DNA of 64,000 bases, from the NCBI GenBank assembly GCA_034430115.1, contig DAOUFG010000047.1, forward strand, positions 19,383-83,382, in the 5' to 3' direction. The notes beneath the pieces are model-generated. The model was given only the letters and a program-made list of their open reading frames with translations, made no database searches and was not told the DNA's origin. Origin of the DNA: CAIXPS01 sp034430115. GTDB lineage: Bacteria > Chloroflexota > Anaerolineae > J036 > Brachytrichaceae. Positions 50,049 through 57,823 of the stretch are shown piece after piece (the first letter of the stretch is position 1; every line of letters starts with the position of its first letter). Made by a program: the position numbers and the translations under genes.

Positions 50049-51041
50049 TCAACGCATGCGCGATTGGCCCTGCCACATATCGGGGTTCGGCCCCAGTTTT
50101 TGCTTCAGCACTTCCGTCGCCTGGGTCAGCCGCGCGACGACGTCTTGCGACAGCGCCAGGTTCGCAGCCGCCGCGATGCCGCGCGCCTGCTCGGCATTGC
50201 GCGCCCCCGCAATGACCGACGTCACGCCGGGTTGCGCAATGAGCCAGGCCAGCGCCACGTCGGCCATCGGCTGGTTGATTTCGGCGGCTATCTTGCGCAC
50301 GTCCGCCACGGCGGCAAACGTTTCGGCCTCGGCACCCGGCTCACCATGCCGCGCGTGTGGGCGAGCGCTGGAATAATGCCGCGTGCGGGCGCGGTCGGGC
50401 TGCACGTCGTCGGCAGAAGCATATTTCCCGGAGAGCAAACCTTGCATCAGCGAGGAATAGGTGAGCACAGAAACCTGGTTCTCATGGCACAACGGCAAGA
50501 TTTCATTCTCAATCGCGCGGAACAGCAGGCTATAGGCTAATTGGTTGCTGCTGACGTGGTGCTCAGTGCCCACAACCTCGCCCAGGTCTTGCACGCCGTA
50601 ATTCGAAACGCCGTAAGCCCGAATCTTGCCTTCGGCCTTCAACTTCTCCAGGACACCCAACGTTTCGGCAACCGGGATCTCGTGGTTTGGCCAATGCAAT
50701 TGATACAGGTCGACGTAATCCGTACCCAAGTTCTGCAAACTGCGTTCGCAAGCTGCGCGCATCTCTTGTTCCACGAAGTGATTCGGCGAAACTTTCGTGG
50801 CGACGACGATGTGTTGGCGCACGTGCCCCAGCCCACGCGCCAGCAATTGTTCCGATGCACCATTGCCGTATCCCTCGGCGGTATCGTAGAACGTCACGCC
50901 CTGCTCATACGCGGTGCGTAAGGCCGCCATCGAGTCCTGCTCATCCTGCGGGCCCCAGTTGAAGCCGCCCACGATGCCCCAACAACCGAAACACACGGCT
51001 GATACATCAATACTCGTCCGTCCCAGCTTGCGATATTGCAT
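50049..51041 (-). CDS. Aldo/keto reductase
   Basis: 330 residues, third AKR of the window. The tetrad is visible: Asp and Tyr in FYDTAEGYGNG, Lys in VATKVSPNHF, His in YQLHWPNHE. NADP-binding segment SVIAGARNAEQ is near the C-terminus. It is most like the YajO / general AKR group that reduces sugar or toxic aldehydes; substrate unknown. It follows the polysaccharide deacetylase by 17 bases and precedes the GNAT gene by 14, consistent with one transcript. Confidence 0.92.
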   Translation of the reverse strand: MQYRKLGRTSIDVSAVCFGCWGIVGGFNWGPQDEQDSMAALRTAYEQGVTFYDTAEGYGNGASEQLLARGLGHVRQHIVVATKVSPNHFVEQEMRAACERSLQNLGTDYVDLYQLHWPNHEIPVAETLGVLEKLKAEGKIRAYGVSNYGVQDLGEVVGTEHHVSSNQLAYSLLFRAIENEILPLCHENQVSVLTYSSLMQGLLSGKYASADDVQPDRARTRHYSSARPHARHGEPGAEAETFAAVADVRKIAAEINQPMADVALAWLIAQPGVTSVIAGARNAEQARGIAAAANLALSQDVVARLTQATEVLKQKLGPNPDMWQGQSRMR

Positions 51042-51058
51042 GATTCCTTCCTCTAATG

Positions 51059-51802
51059 TTAATGTTGTCTTTGCTGCTGAATATAAGCGCCGATGGTGGA
51101 TACCGTGTCAATCCAGATGCCGTTGTCGGGGTCGGCGCAATACTGGCATATTGCGTCCAGCACCTCCACCCGCATCGACTGGCGCGGGAAATCGCCCACG
51201 TCGTGCGAGGCGAAGACGACCCAGCCCCCGGTATTCAACGCGTCATCGATCCACTTTTTCAATTCGTCAAACGATTGATTGTCGCTATCCACCCCCATCG
51301 TCTGGGCCAGATCGACAAACGCCGGGTCGTTCTCCGTTTCATCGCGGAACCCGCGCCCGGCGATAAAGTGCTGCGCCACCAGCGGCACGTAACTTTGCAA
51401 GGTCTCACCACGACCCACGAACTTCTGCCCGCACGGATAAGCAAACGAGTGCGGCTGAACGCCCACCAGCTCGCGGATGAGGTTATTGGCCTGCTGGATC
51501 TGCGCCTCCATCTCATCAAGCGTCATTTCTTCCAGCGCATGTTCCCTGGACCAGCTAAAGTTCCCTGTGCAGGGGTGCGTCAGGGTGTGGTTCCCCATCT
51601 CGTGCCCGTGTGCCGCCGCATTGCGCCAAGCGTCCTGGCGTTGCTCGATATTCTGCGGCGAGAGGTAGAACGTCGCCCATACACCATGCCGATCTAAAAT
51701 AGGAATTCCGGCATCCACCTGTGTCGGTCGTGCATCGTCGAACGTCAGGCTGAGGGCGGCACGTTTGCCTTGCGGCCATTGGAATGTGGCGGTTTGAGTC
51801 AT
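51059..51802 (-). CDS. Polysaccharide deacetylase (NodB domain, CE4)
   Basis: 247 residues from ATG 51802, chosen because AAGGAGA lies 5 bases upstream (a later upstream start at 51832 has none). The CE4 motifs are LSLTFDDARP (metal- and catalytic-Asp motif) and GNHTLTHP (His-x3-His). The C-terminal WVVFASHDVGD carries the last motif His. No signal peptide is found, so it is probably cytoplasmic. The family removes N- or O-acetyl groups from chitin, peptidoglycan or xylan oligomers. With the xylosidase and rhamnosidase operons near, de-acetylation of imported hemicellulose fragments is plausible but inferred. Confidence 0.9.
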   Translation of the reverse strand: MTQTATFQWPQGKRAALSLTFDDARPTQVDAGIPILDRHGVWATFYLSPQNIEQRQDAWRNAAAHGHEMGNHTLTHPCTGNFSWSREHALEEMTLDEMEAQIQQANNLIRELVGVQPHSFAYPCGQKFVGRGETLQSYVPLVAQHFIAGRGFRDETENDPAFVDLAQTMGVDSDNQSFDELKKWIDDALNTGGWVVFASHDVGDFPRQSMRVEVLDAICQYCADPDNGIWIDTVSTIGAYIQQQRQH

Positions 51803-51868
51803 CTTTTCTCCTTTTACCTGCAAAACCCTCACTCCCTGCTCGCGGACCTTGAGGATTTGATTACCGAA

Positions 51869-53350
51869 TCAACCGATGTGCGTACATTCGATCCCCATCA
51901 AACGCGCCAGCTTATCGATGCGCGCCGATTGATGCCCGATTCCCAGCGCCACATGATGCGTTGGCCCTTCGGCGCACCAGGCATCCATAAACTCCGCCGG
52001 GTTCAGCTTAAACTTCAGCCGCGAGTTGGTGTTGCCAATCTTGAAGGTGGCCCCAGGGATGGATTCACCCTCGGCGACCAGGAATTTCAGCCGGCCATCC
52101 ACGGTTTGCGTGGTGCCCAGGATAGTGATGGGCCCCATCTTCACCTGGAACTCCACCGATATGCCATAGCCACGCTTGCCATGGAAAAGGCCCAGCCCGC
52201 GCAGCACAGGTTTTTGATCGCTGATCGCCACGTGCCCCGGCCCATCGTGCCCCATCAGGATGAAGTTCTCCACGAAGTCCATCGCGTAGAACTCGGTATA
52301 TGAACCACCCGCCTCCAGGCGATCCATGATGAACATGGAGATGCACGTCTTCAGATCCCCTTCACCTGCACAGGGGATGCCACGCGCGGTGAGCAACGAG
52401 TTGCCCACGATCAGCGATGCGCCGAGTTGTTCATTGGCGTTGCCATTCAGGCCGCGATAATAATACGTCAATCCTTGCAAGTCGAAATCTTGCACCAATT
52501 GATCCAGCCCGCAGGCCACGCGTGCCGACCAGTTTAGCGCATCGGGTGTGACGGGCATACTGATCTTGTCGCGTCCCACCTCGGCGATGCTAAACACGCT
52601 CAAGATTTCCGCCTGCTTCTGGGCCACCTGCTGCTCCGGCACGGCATCAACGCGCACCTGCAAGTCGTCCATTTCCAACAACTCCACATGCGCGCCCAAC
52701 TGTGCCGAGACCATCGTCGGGTCGGTATTCATGTCCAGCATCCCCGGATAGGTGTGCCCCAGGAAACCGATGCGGCTGTGGTTCAACGCACGCATCGCCG
52801 AGGCGGCCTGCACCCATTCGCCGATGATGCCCCACGCGCGCTTGTCGTCGCGCAGCGTGCCCGATACCACATTGAACTGGATGCGGCTGCGCGCGAAGGC
52901 ACATGAAATCTCCGGTACGCAACACGCGCAACAATTAGCCAGCCATTCGCCGGTCGTCATGGATTCATAATCCAGTTGCGGCGTGGGCTGTAAATTCAGC
53001 ACCAGCACAGGGCGTTTGACATATTGCACCGCCGGTAATACCTGCGATGCAGTTGCATAGGTGGCTACATAGCACACCACCAGGTCAACGTTCTCACGGA
53101 TGAACAGATCCCCGGCCGCCTGCGCGCCGGGTGCCGTGTCCACCAATCCGGCAGAAATTACCTCGCCGCCGTACTGGCGCAACTGATCTTCCACTTCACG
53201 CTGGTATCCTTCCAGGCGCTCCTTCAACCCTTCGAATTGAGGCCAATAGGCGGCCAGACCGATGCCGAACACACCGATGCGGGCATGCACGGGCGGGGTA
53301 CGAATCGATGCGGGGGCAGATACAGGCGGTAAGTTCTGCAAGCTGGTCAT
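51869..53350 (-). CDS. L-arabinose / L-fucose isomerase-family protein
   Basis: 493 residues; the ATG has AAGGAGA upstream. The sequence has the fucose/arabinose isomerase fold: N-terminal Rossmann-like domains with IGVFGIGLAAYWPQFEGL and VLVLNLQPTPQLDYESM, and a C-terminal barrel with the metal glutamate in CAGEGDLKTCISM, a second Glu in MDFVENFILMGHDGPGHV, and a His in THHVALGIGH. These suit the Mn-binding set of AraA/FucI. It isomerises an aldose to a ketose; whether arabinose, fucose or another sugar is uncertain. It is the first gene of the minus-strand run ending in rho and diverges from the isoprenoid-synthase-like gene. A GCTGCA/TGCAGC operator-like repeat lies upstream. Confidence 0.82.
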   Translation of the reverse strand: MTSLQNLPPVSAPASIRTPPVHARIGVFGIGLAAYWPQFEGLKERLEGYQREVEDQLRQYGGEVISAGLVDTAPGAQAAGDLFIRENVDLVVCYVATYATASQVLPAVQYVKRPVLVLNLQPTPQLDYESMTTGEWLANCCACCVPEISCAFARSRIQFNVVSGTLRDDKRAWGIIGEWVQAASAMRALNHSRIGFLGHTYPGMLDMNTDPTMVSAQLGAHVELLEMDDLQVRVDAVPEQQVAQKQAEILSVFSIAEVGRDKISMPVTPDALNWSARVACGLDQLVQDFDLQGLTYYYRGLNGNANEQLGASLIVGNSLLTARGIPCAGEGDLKTCISMFIMDRLEAGGSYTEFYAMDFVENFILMGHDGPGHVAISDQKPVLRGLGLFHGKRGYGISVEFQVKMGPITILGTTQTVDGRLKFLVAEGESIPGATFKIGNTNSRLKFKLNPAEFMDAWCAEGPTHHVALGIGHQSARIDKLARLMGIECTHIG

Positions 53351-53380
53351 TCGTTCTCCTTAGTATCAAGCCGATGGTAT

Positions 53381-53394
53381 GCTGCAAATGCAGC
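53381..53394. promoter_or_regulatory. GCTGCA-AA-TGCAGC inverted repeat in a divergent promoter region
   Basis: Perfect 6-base arms with a 2-base centre, 31 bases upstream of the isomerase start. A TTGCAG and a TACTAA, about 16 bases apart on the minus strand, could be the promoter covered by it. Likely regulator site. Confidence 0.4.
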
Positions 53395-53491
53395 CGTGTC
53401 AACCACGCCACGTCGCGCAACTTTAAAACTCATCGTTCGTAACCTAAGTGTGACTAAAAATACGTTCTGCGCCGGCGCGGGAGGCAATGAA

Positions 53492-54805
53492 GTGACTGCG
53501 GATATTCTCACACAACAACCTGGTGTGAGCAATGCGATGAGCATGGATCAACTGACACACCAATTTGTAGACTTGTGGTGGCGCTGTGCAGATGATCTGC
53601 CAGGTTTCGAACACACTTATACGCTGCGCGAGCAATCTGAGCGCGAAGATATGCTAAACGACCTGCTCGGCACCATCAGCAGCACATTGAAGAAACCCCT
53701 CCATTCCGAGGCGCAACGCCAAGAGGCCCAACAACAACTCACGGCGTTGGGCGTCGTCTTTGCCAAGTCAGCACTTGGGTTCAACGATGCGCAACTTGCG
53801 GCGGTGCAATCCAGCGGCATCGTGGATGCGGCCTACGACTTCATGCAACAGGCACGCCGGTTTGATGCGGCTCTTTCGTCGGACGACATCTACCAGGCTG
53901 CACGCAACGTGATGACCATGAACCTGCTGCAACTGGCGATGGGGTTGCCCGTCAAGGTGACGCCCGCCGTCTTCGCCTACAGCATGCTGTATCCCTACAG
54001 CGATAACTACCTGGACGACCCTGCTATCTCCAAAGACGTGAAGGCTGCTTTCAACGAGCGCTTCCGGCTGCGCTTGCTGGGAGAACCATTCAAGCCCCAA
54101 AACGCCTACGAGCAGAAAATCGCCGCGTTGATTGGGATGATCGAAGCCCAATTCGAACGTGCGCGGTACCCGCTGGTGTATCAAAGCCTGCTAGACATCT
54201 TCGTCGCGCAAGCGCTCAGCATGCGCCTGCACCAGCGCACGCGTTCGCCCTACGAGTTGGACGTATTGGGGCTTAGCTTCAAGAAGGGCGGCACGGCGGT
54301 CGTCGCCGATGTCTACCTGGTGGCCGGCAACCCCACACAACGCCAGTTGGAAATTGCGTTCGGCTATGGCGCGTTCACGCAACTCATGGATGATCTGGAA
54401 GACGTGGAGCGCGACCGCGCCGACGGCATCTTAACCATCCTGTCACAAACGGCGGGCACCTGGCCGTTGGATGGGCTCACCAACCGCATCTTCAGCCTGG
54501 GCGATTGGGTGCTTGCGCGCCTGCCGGAGCTTGGCCCCAACACGCCGGCGCCTTTACAAGCGCTGATGCAAAGCTGCGTTCACTGGTTGCTTGCAGATAG
54601 CGTCGGGGTCGTCCAGCACCTGTACACCGGGCCCTACGTTGCCGAATTGGAACGCCACATGCCGTTCCGCTTTAGCGCGCTCAAGAAACAGCGCCAGCGC
54701 ATGAACCGCCAGCGCGCATCGGTCATGAAGTTCATCGAGATGTCGGGCTTGCCCAATCAAGTGTTGAACGCAGGCTCGCTCGTGCCATCCCAAATGACCG
54801 CCTGA
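53492..54805 (+). CDS. Class I isoprenoid-synthase-like protein
   Basis: 437 residues from a GTG at 53492, chosen for the GGGAGG site 7 bases upstream; an upstream GTG at 53396 and ATGs at 53537/53543 are alternatives. The protein is all-helical in appearance. Two acidic clusters are set about 125 residues apart: SDNYLDDPAIS and QLMDDLEDVERDRAD, resembling the two Mg-binding Asp-rich motifs of trans-prenyltransferases and terpene synthases. No typical prenyltransferase FARM motif (DDxxD) is exact, so the family placement is uncertain. It is alone on the plus strand between two minus-strand sugar operons. If active it would act on an allylic diphosphate. Other helical-bundle proteins remain possible. 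Confidence 0.45.
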   Translation: MTADILTQQPGVSNAMSMDQLTHQFVDLWWRCADDLPGFEHTYTLREQSEREDMLNDLLGTISSTLKKPLHSEAQRQEAQQQLTALGVVFAKSALGFNDAQLAAVQSSGIVDAAYDFMQQARRFDAALSSDDIYQAARNVMTMNLLQLAMGLPVKVTPAVFAYSMLYPYSDNYLDDPAISKDVKAAFNERFRLRLLGEPFKPQNAYEQKIAALIGMIEAQFERARYPLVYQSLLDIFVAQALSMRLHQRTRSPYELDVLGLSFKKGGTAVVADVYLVAGNPTQRQLEIAFGYGAFTQLMDDLEDVERDRADGILTILSQTAGTWPLDGLTNRIFSLGDWVLARLPELGPNTPAPLQALMQSCVHWLLADSVGVVQHLYTGPYVAELERHMPFRFSALKKQRQRMNRQRASVMKFIEMSGLPNQVLNAGSLVPSQMTA

Positions 54806-54820
54806 GCCAGACCGGGAACT

Positions 54821-54856
54821 TTTTGGGCAAGCGCTGCACAGAGTGCTTGCCCAAAA
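54821..54856. repeat. Symmetric hairpin between convergent genes
   Basis: TTTTGGGCAAGC (54821-54832) and GCTTGCCCAAAA (54845-54856) form a perfect 12-base stem with a 12-base loop, between the isoprenoid-like gene and the rhamnosidase. The T and A runs are on the stem itself, so it resembles a bidirectional terminator without a free T tail. Confidence 0.6.
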
Positions 54857-54876
54857 GACGCACGCTCCGCTTTACG

Positions 54877-57738
54877 CTACATGCCAATCGTCGCCTGCGC
54901 GCCGGCAGGCAGATAGATGAATAGCGTATCCTCGTCGCGTGATATCTCCGCTTCCGCGCCATGCACCACCGGCAACGCCTGACCTGCGCCCAGGTGATAG
55001 TGCACTTCACCCGCGACGCCCGCCGGCAGCGCAATGCGCAATGCCAGGCCGCTCTCGCGCTGTTCGGCCAGTAAGCTAATCTCGCCTTGCGGCGTGGGCA
55101 CCGCTCCCTGCGCCCAGGCCAGGTCACACAATTGCGGGTCAATCAGCGCCCGTTTGTAGCCGGGTTCCAGCGGGCGAATGCCCAACACGTATGCCGACAG
55201 GAAGTAGGCCGGGGCCGCCGACCAGGCGTGACACCACGAACGCGTCCAGGTGCCGCCAGGAAGGTAGTTGCTAAACGTTTCCCAGGTGGTCGTGGCGCCT
55301 TTGTCCAGCATATCGCCCCAACGGTCGCGCGTAATCGCCAACAGCTCGGCAAAGCGGCCCTGGCGTGCCAGCACTTCGCAATTGAAGAACAGCATAAAGG
55401 GGCTACCTGTCCTGCCCCATCCTTCGCGCTCATGAATGACGTAGGGCGTAATGACATCGGCACGTGCACCAGTTGCCACGCCCGCGTAGAGTGCGCTCAC
55501 ATTGGTCGGCTGCGTGACGACGCCACTCAACGTGCCATCTGCGTGCACGCTATCCACGTATGCCTGTTTATCCTCGCACCAGAACACGCGATTCACGACC
55601 TCGCCCAGTTCGTCGGCCAGCTTTGTCCAGCGCGCGGCGTCCGCCGTGTCACCTACTGCTTCGGCGATGCTCGCCGTATCGCGCAGCGCGACGATGGCAA
55701 AGCAGTTCTCGTGCGCCACGACGTAGGTGGGATCCTGGTCATCAATATTGGACCATTCCAGCAGGTGCCAGGCGCCCTTCATCTCGAATAGCCCCGCGGC
55801 GTTGCGTGAACGCTCCACGAACTCGGCCTGCCTGGCGAGTGCGGGATAGATGTCTCGCGCGAATTGCAGGTCGCCCGTGAATTGATAATGTTCGGCACAG
55901 CCCATCGCCCACAGCCAGCTCCAGTTGGGAATTGGCGAGTCCTCCCATGCGCTGGGCACCTGCGAGGCGATGATCGGCCCACGCTGTAAAGAGTCGGCCA
56001 CCAGGCGCCAGTTGCGGCTCACCAGGCGCGCGTCGCCATGCACCACGTGATGCACGAGCGCCTCATTGCGCGCATCGCCCACCCAGAAGGTTTGTTCGTA
56101 GGTTGGGCAATCGGTAAAGGTATCTTCGCTGCACATGCGCAGCGTATAGGCCGAGAAATCCCAAATCTGGTTCAGGCGCGAATCGGCGCACCGGAACGCC
56201 CCACGTGGCACCCCTGGGTAGGTCGCCAGGCGCGTCGTCAGGCCATGCAGCACACATGGCTCCGAAGCGGATTCTTCGCCGTGCAGCGCCACAATCAGGT
56301 AGCGGAACCCACGCCGCAGTGTGGAGGTGTAAGTCTGCCGCCCGGCGCGACAGGTGTAGCGCATGGTGTTGTTCATCAGTTGGCTGATCTGCCAGCGCCC
56401 CTCCTGGATGCCTTCAAACCCCAGCAAGTCGATCTGCGTGCCGGCTTGCGCGGTCACATCCAACTCGATCCAGCCGATCACTTCACGCCCAAAGTCCACC
56501 AGGTAGTGCTGCGCCTGTCCCCAACGTGTGGATGGCACCTGCACAGGCCAGGTGACCTGGCTTTGCGTTTGCTCGGATGCGCTGCTGGCCGTGATGTCCA
56601 TATAAGTGTCCACGCCAGGCGTGTCCAGTTCGCTCACCGGCACCCAATTCACGCCGCTAAGTTGCAACGCCTCGGACGTCTTGGCACGCCGCGCAGAGCC
56701 GCGTTTAGAGCCGGGTTGGACGGCAATCGCCCAGGTGCCCGCCTGCCCTGCCAGGGGCGTGCGCGCACTGACGTTGGCAACCCCACTGAGCGCCAGGGCA
56801 ATGTCGGTATCGTGGCTCTGGCTGTGCCAGTCCAGCAGCACGACGTGCTCGCCTGCCGCCATCCGGCGCGTGGCGCTGACGTCGGAGAAGGCATCCGCCT
56901 TCCAACGCAGGCGGCTCCCATCCACCAACACGTCAGGCGGGTCACCATAGGGCGTACAACGCTTGAAGGTGAGCACGCCGTCTTGCGGCACATGAATCAC
57001 GCTGGCTAGCAGCGCATCCACCATGTGCTTATTTGCATACAGGTCGCCCGGCGCAATATAGGGCGCCAGGTGCGCCGCCAGCACCAGGTTCGGGCGCGAC
57101 GCCTCTCCTAGCGCAAAGGTGCGCACGGGCAACACAGGTTCGTCGCTGAGAAAAGGAATCGTGCGCGGCGATAGTTTCGTCCACGGCGCCATGCCGGCCT
57201 GGCCGATGACCGTCGCAGCGCTCCACGCGCCATCATCGTAGCCGGGTTCGGTCCACCCCAGGTCATCCAGACGCGCGTCGAATTGCTCTTCCCAGGGCAA
57301 CTGGCAGGCGATGCGCGGCGTGTTCTGCCGATAAGCCTGCGAACGTTTGGTTTTCCACGTCTCGTCCGTCATCGTGATGACGTTCTGCGCGCCGTCCTCC
57401 AGTTGAGCCAGCAGCCCCGCCCGCCCCACGAAGTGGTGGAAGGTGCCCTCTCCCCAATGCGACACGCTCACCGCAATCACGTTTTCGCCCACGCGCAAAT
57501 GCTGCGCGAGCGGGTAAGTGTCGTAGTCGTAGTTGAACTGGTAGGCTCGCGCCGGCCCATAACCGATGCGCCGGCCATTCACGTAGAGGATATAGCGGCT
57601 GTCGGCACTGATGTGCAATTGCGCCCCCTGCGGGACGTCATCGAGCACCACGACACGGCGGAACTGCATCATCACGTTGCGTGGGGCGCTTTCACCGGGG
57701 CCCCAAACCCAATTTGCCCGGAAGGTAGTTGTGCTCAT
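54877..57738 (-). CDS. Alpha-L-rhamnosidase (GH78)
   Basis: 953 residues from ATG 57738; an upstream in-frame start at 57810 would add 24 residues without a ribosome site. Order: N-terminal bacterial alpha-L-rhamnosidase domains with RVVVLDDVPQGAQLHISADSR and GRRIGYGPAR, concanavalin-like carbohydrate-binding modules, then the (alpha/alpha)6 catalytic domain. The catalytic block DTFTDCPTYEQTFWVGDARN corresponds to the GH78 general-acid region, and ends in a C-terminal beta-sandwich. It cleaves terminal alpha-L-rhamnose from plant glycosides or pectin side chains. No signal peptide, so likely cytoplasmic. It is last in the minus-strand operon; a hairpin lies between it and the GH31 gene. Confidence 0.9.
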   Translation of the reverse strand: MSTTTFRANWVWGPGESAPRNVMMQFRRVVVLDDVPQGAQLHISADSRYILYVNGRRIGYGPARAYQFNYDYDTYPLAQHLRVGENVIAVSVSHWGEGTFHHFVGRAGLLAQLEDGAQNVITMTDETWKTKRSQAYRQNTPRIACQLPWEEQFDARLDDLGWTEPGYDDGAWSAATVIGQAGMAPWTKLSPRTIPFLSDEPVLPVRTFALGEASRPNLVLAAHLAPYIAPGDLYANKHMVDALLASVIHVPQDGVLTFKRCTPYGDPPDVLVDGSRLRWKADAFSDVSATRRMAAGEHVVLLDWHSQSHDTDIALALSGVANVSARTPLAGQAGTWAIAVQPGSKRGSARRAKTSEALQLSGVNWVPVSELDTPGVDTYMDITASSASEQTQSQVTWPVQVPSTRWGQAQHYLVDFGREVIGWIELDVTAQAGTQIDLLGFEGIQEGRWQISQLMNNTMRYTCRAGRQTYTSTLRRGFRYLIVALHGEESASEPCVLHGLTTRLATYPGVPRGAFRCADSRLNQIWDFSAYTLRMCSEDTFTDCPTYEQTFWVGDARNEALVHHVVHGDARLVSRNWRLVADSLQRGPIIASQVPSAWEDSPIPNWSWLWAMGCAEHYQFTGDLQFARDIYPALARQAEFVERSRNAAGLFEMKGAWHLLEWSNIDDQDPTYVVAHENCFAIVALRDTASIAEAVGDTADAARWTKLADELGEVVNRVFWCEDKQAYVDSVHADGTLSGVVTQPTNVSALYAGVATGARADVITPYVIHEREGWGRTGSPFMLFFNCEVLARQGRFAELLAITRDRWGDMLDKGATTTWETFSNYLPGGTWTRSWCHAWSAAPAYFLSAYVLGIRPLEPGYKRALIDPQLCDLAWAQGAVPTPQGEISLLAEQRESGLALRIALPAGVAGEVHYHLGAGQALPVVHGAEAEISRDEDTLFIYLPAGAQATIGM

Positions 57739-57787
57739 CTTTAGTATTGATTGCTCGTGCGAACCTGTGAATGTTGCTGATATAGCA

Positions 57788-57811
57788 GTTGACCCCGCGA
57801 GCGGGGCCAAC
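57788..57811 (-). repeat. GC-rich hairpin between GH31 and GH78 genes
   Basis: GTTGACCCCGC and GCGGGGCCAAC pair with one mismatch around a two-base turn, within the 85-base gap of the operon. No T tract follows on the minus strand; probably a stabilising or processing element. Confidence 0.45.
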
Positions 57812-57823
57812 CAGTGTACGAAC

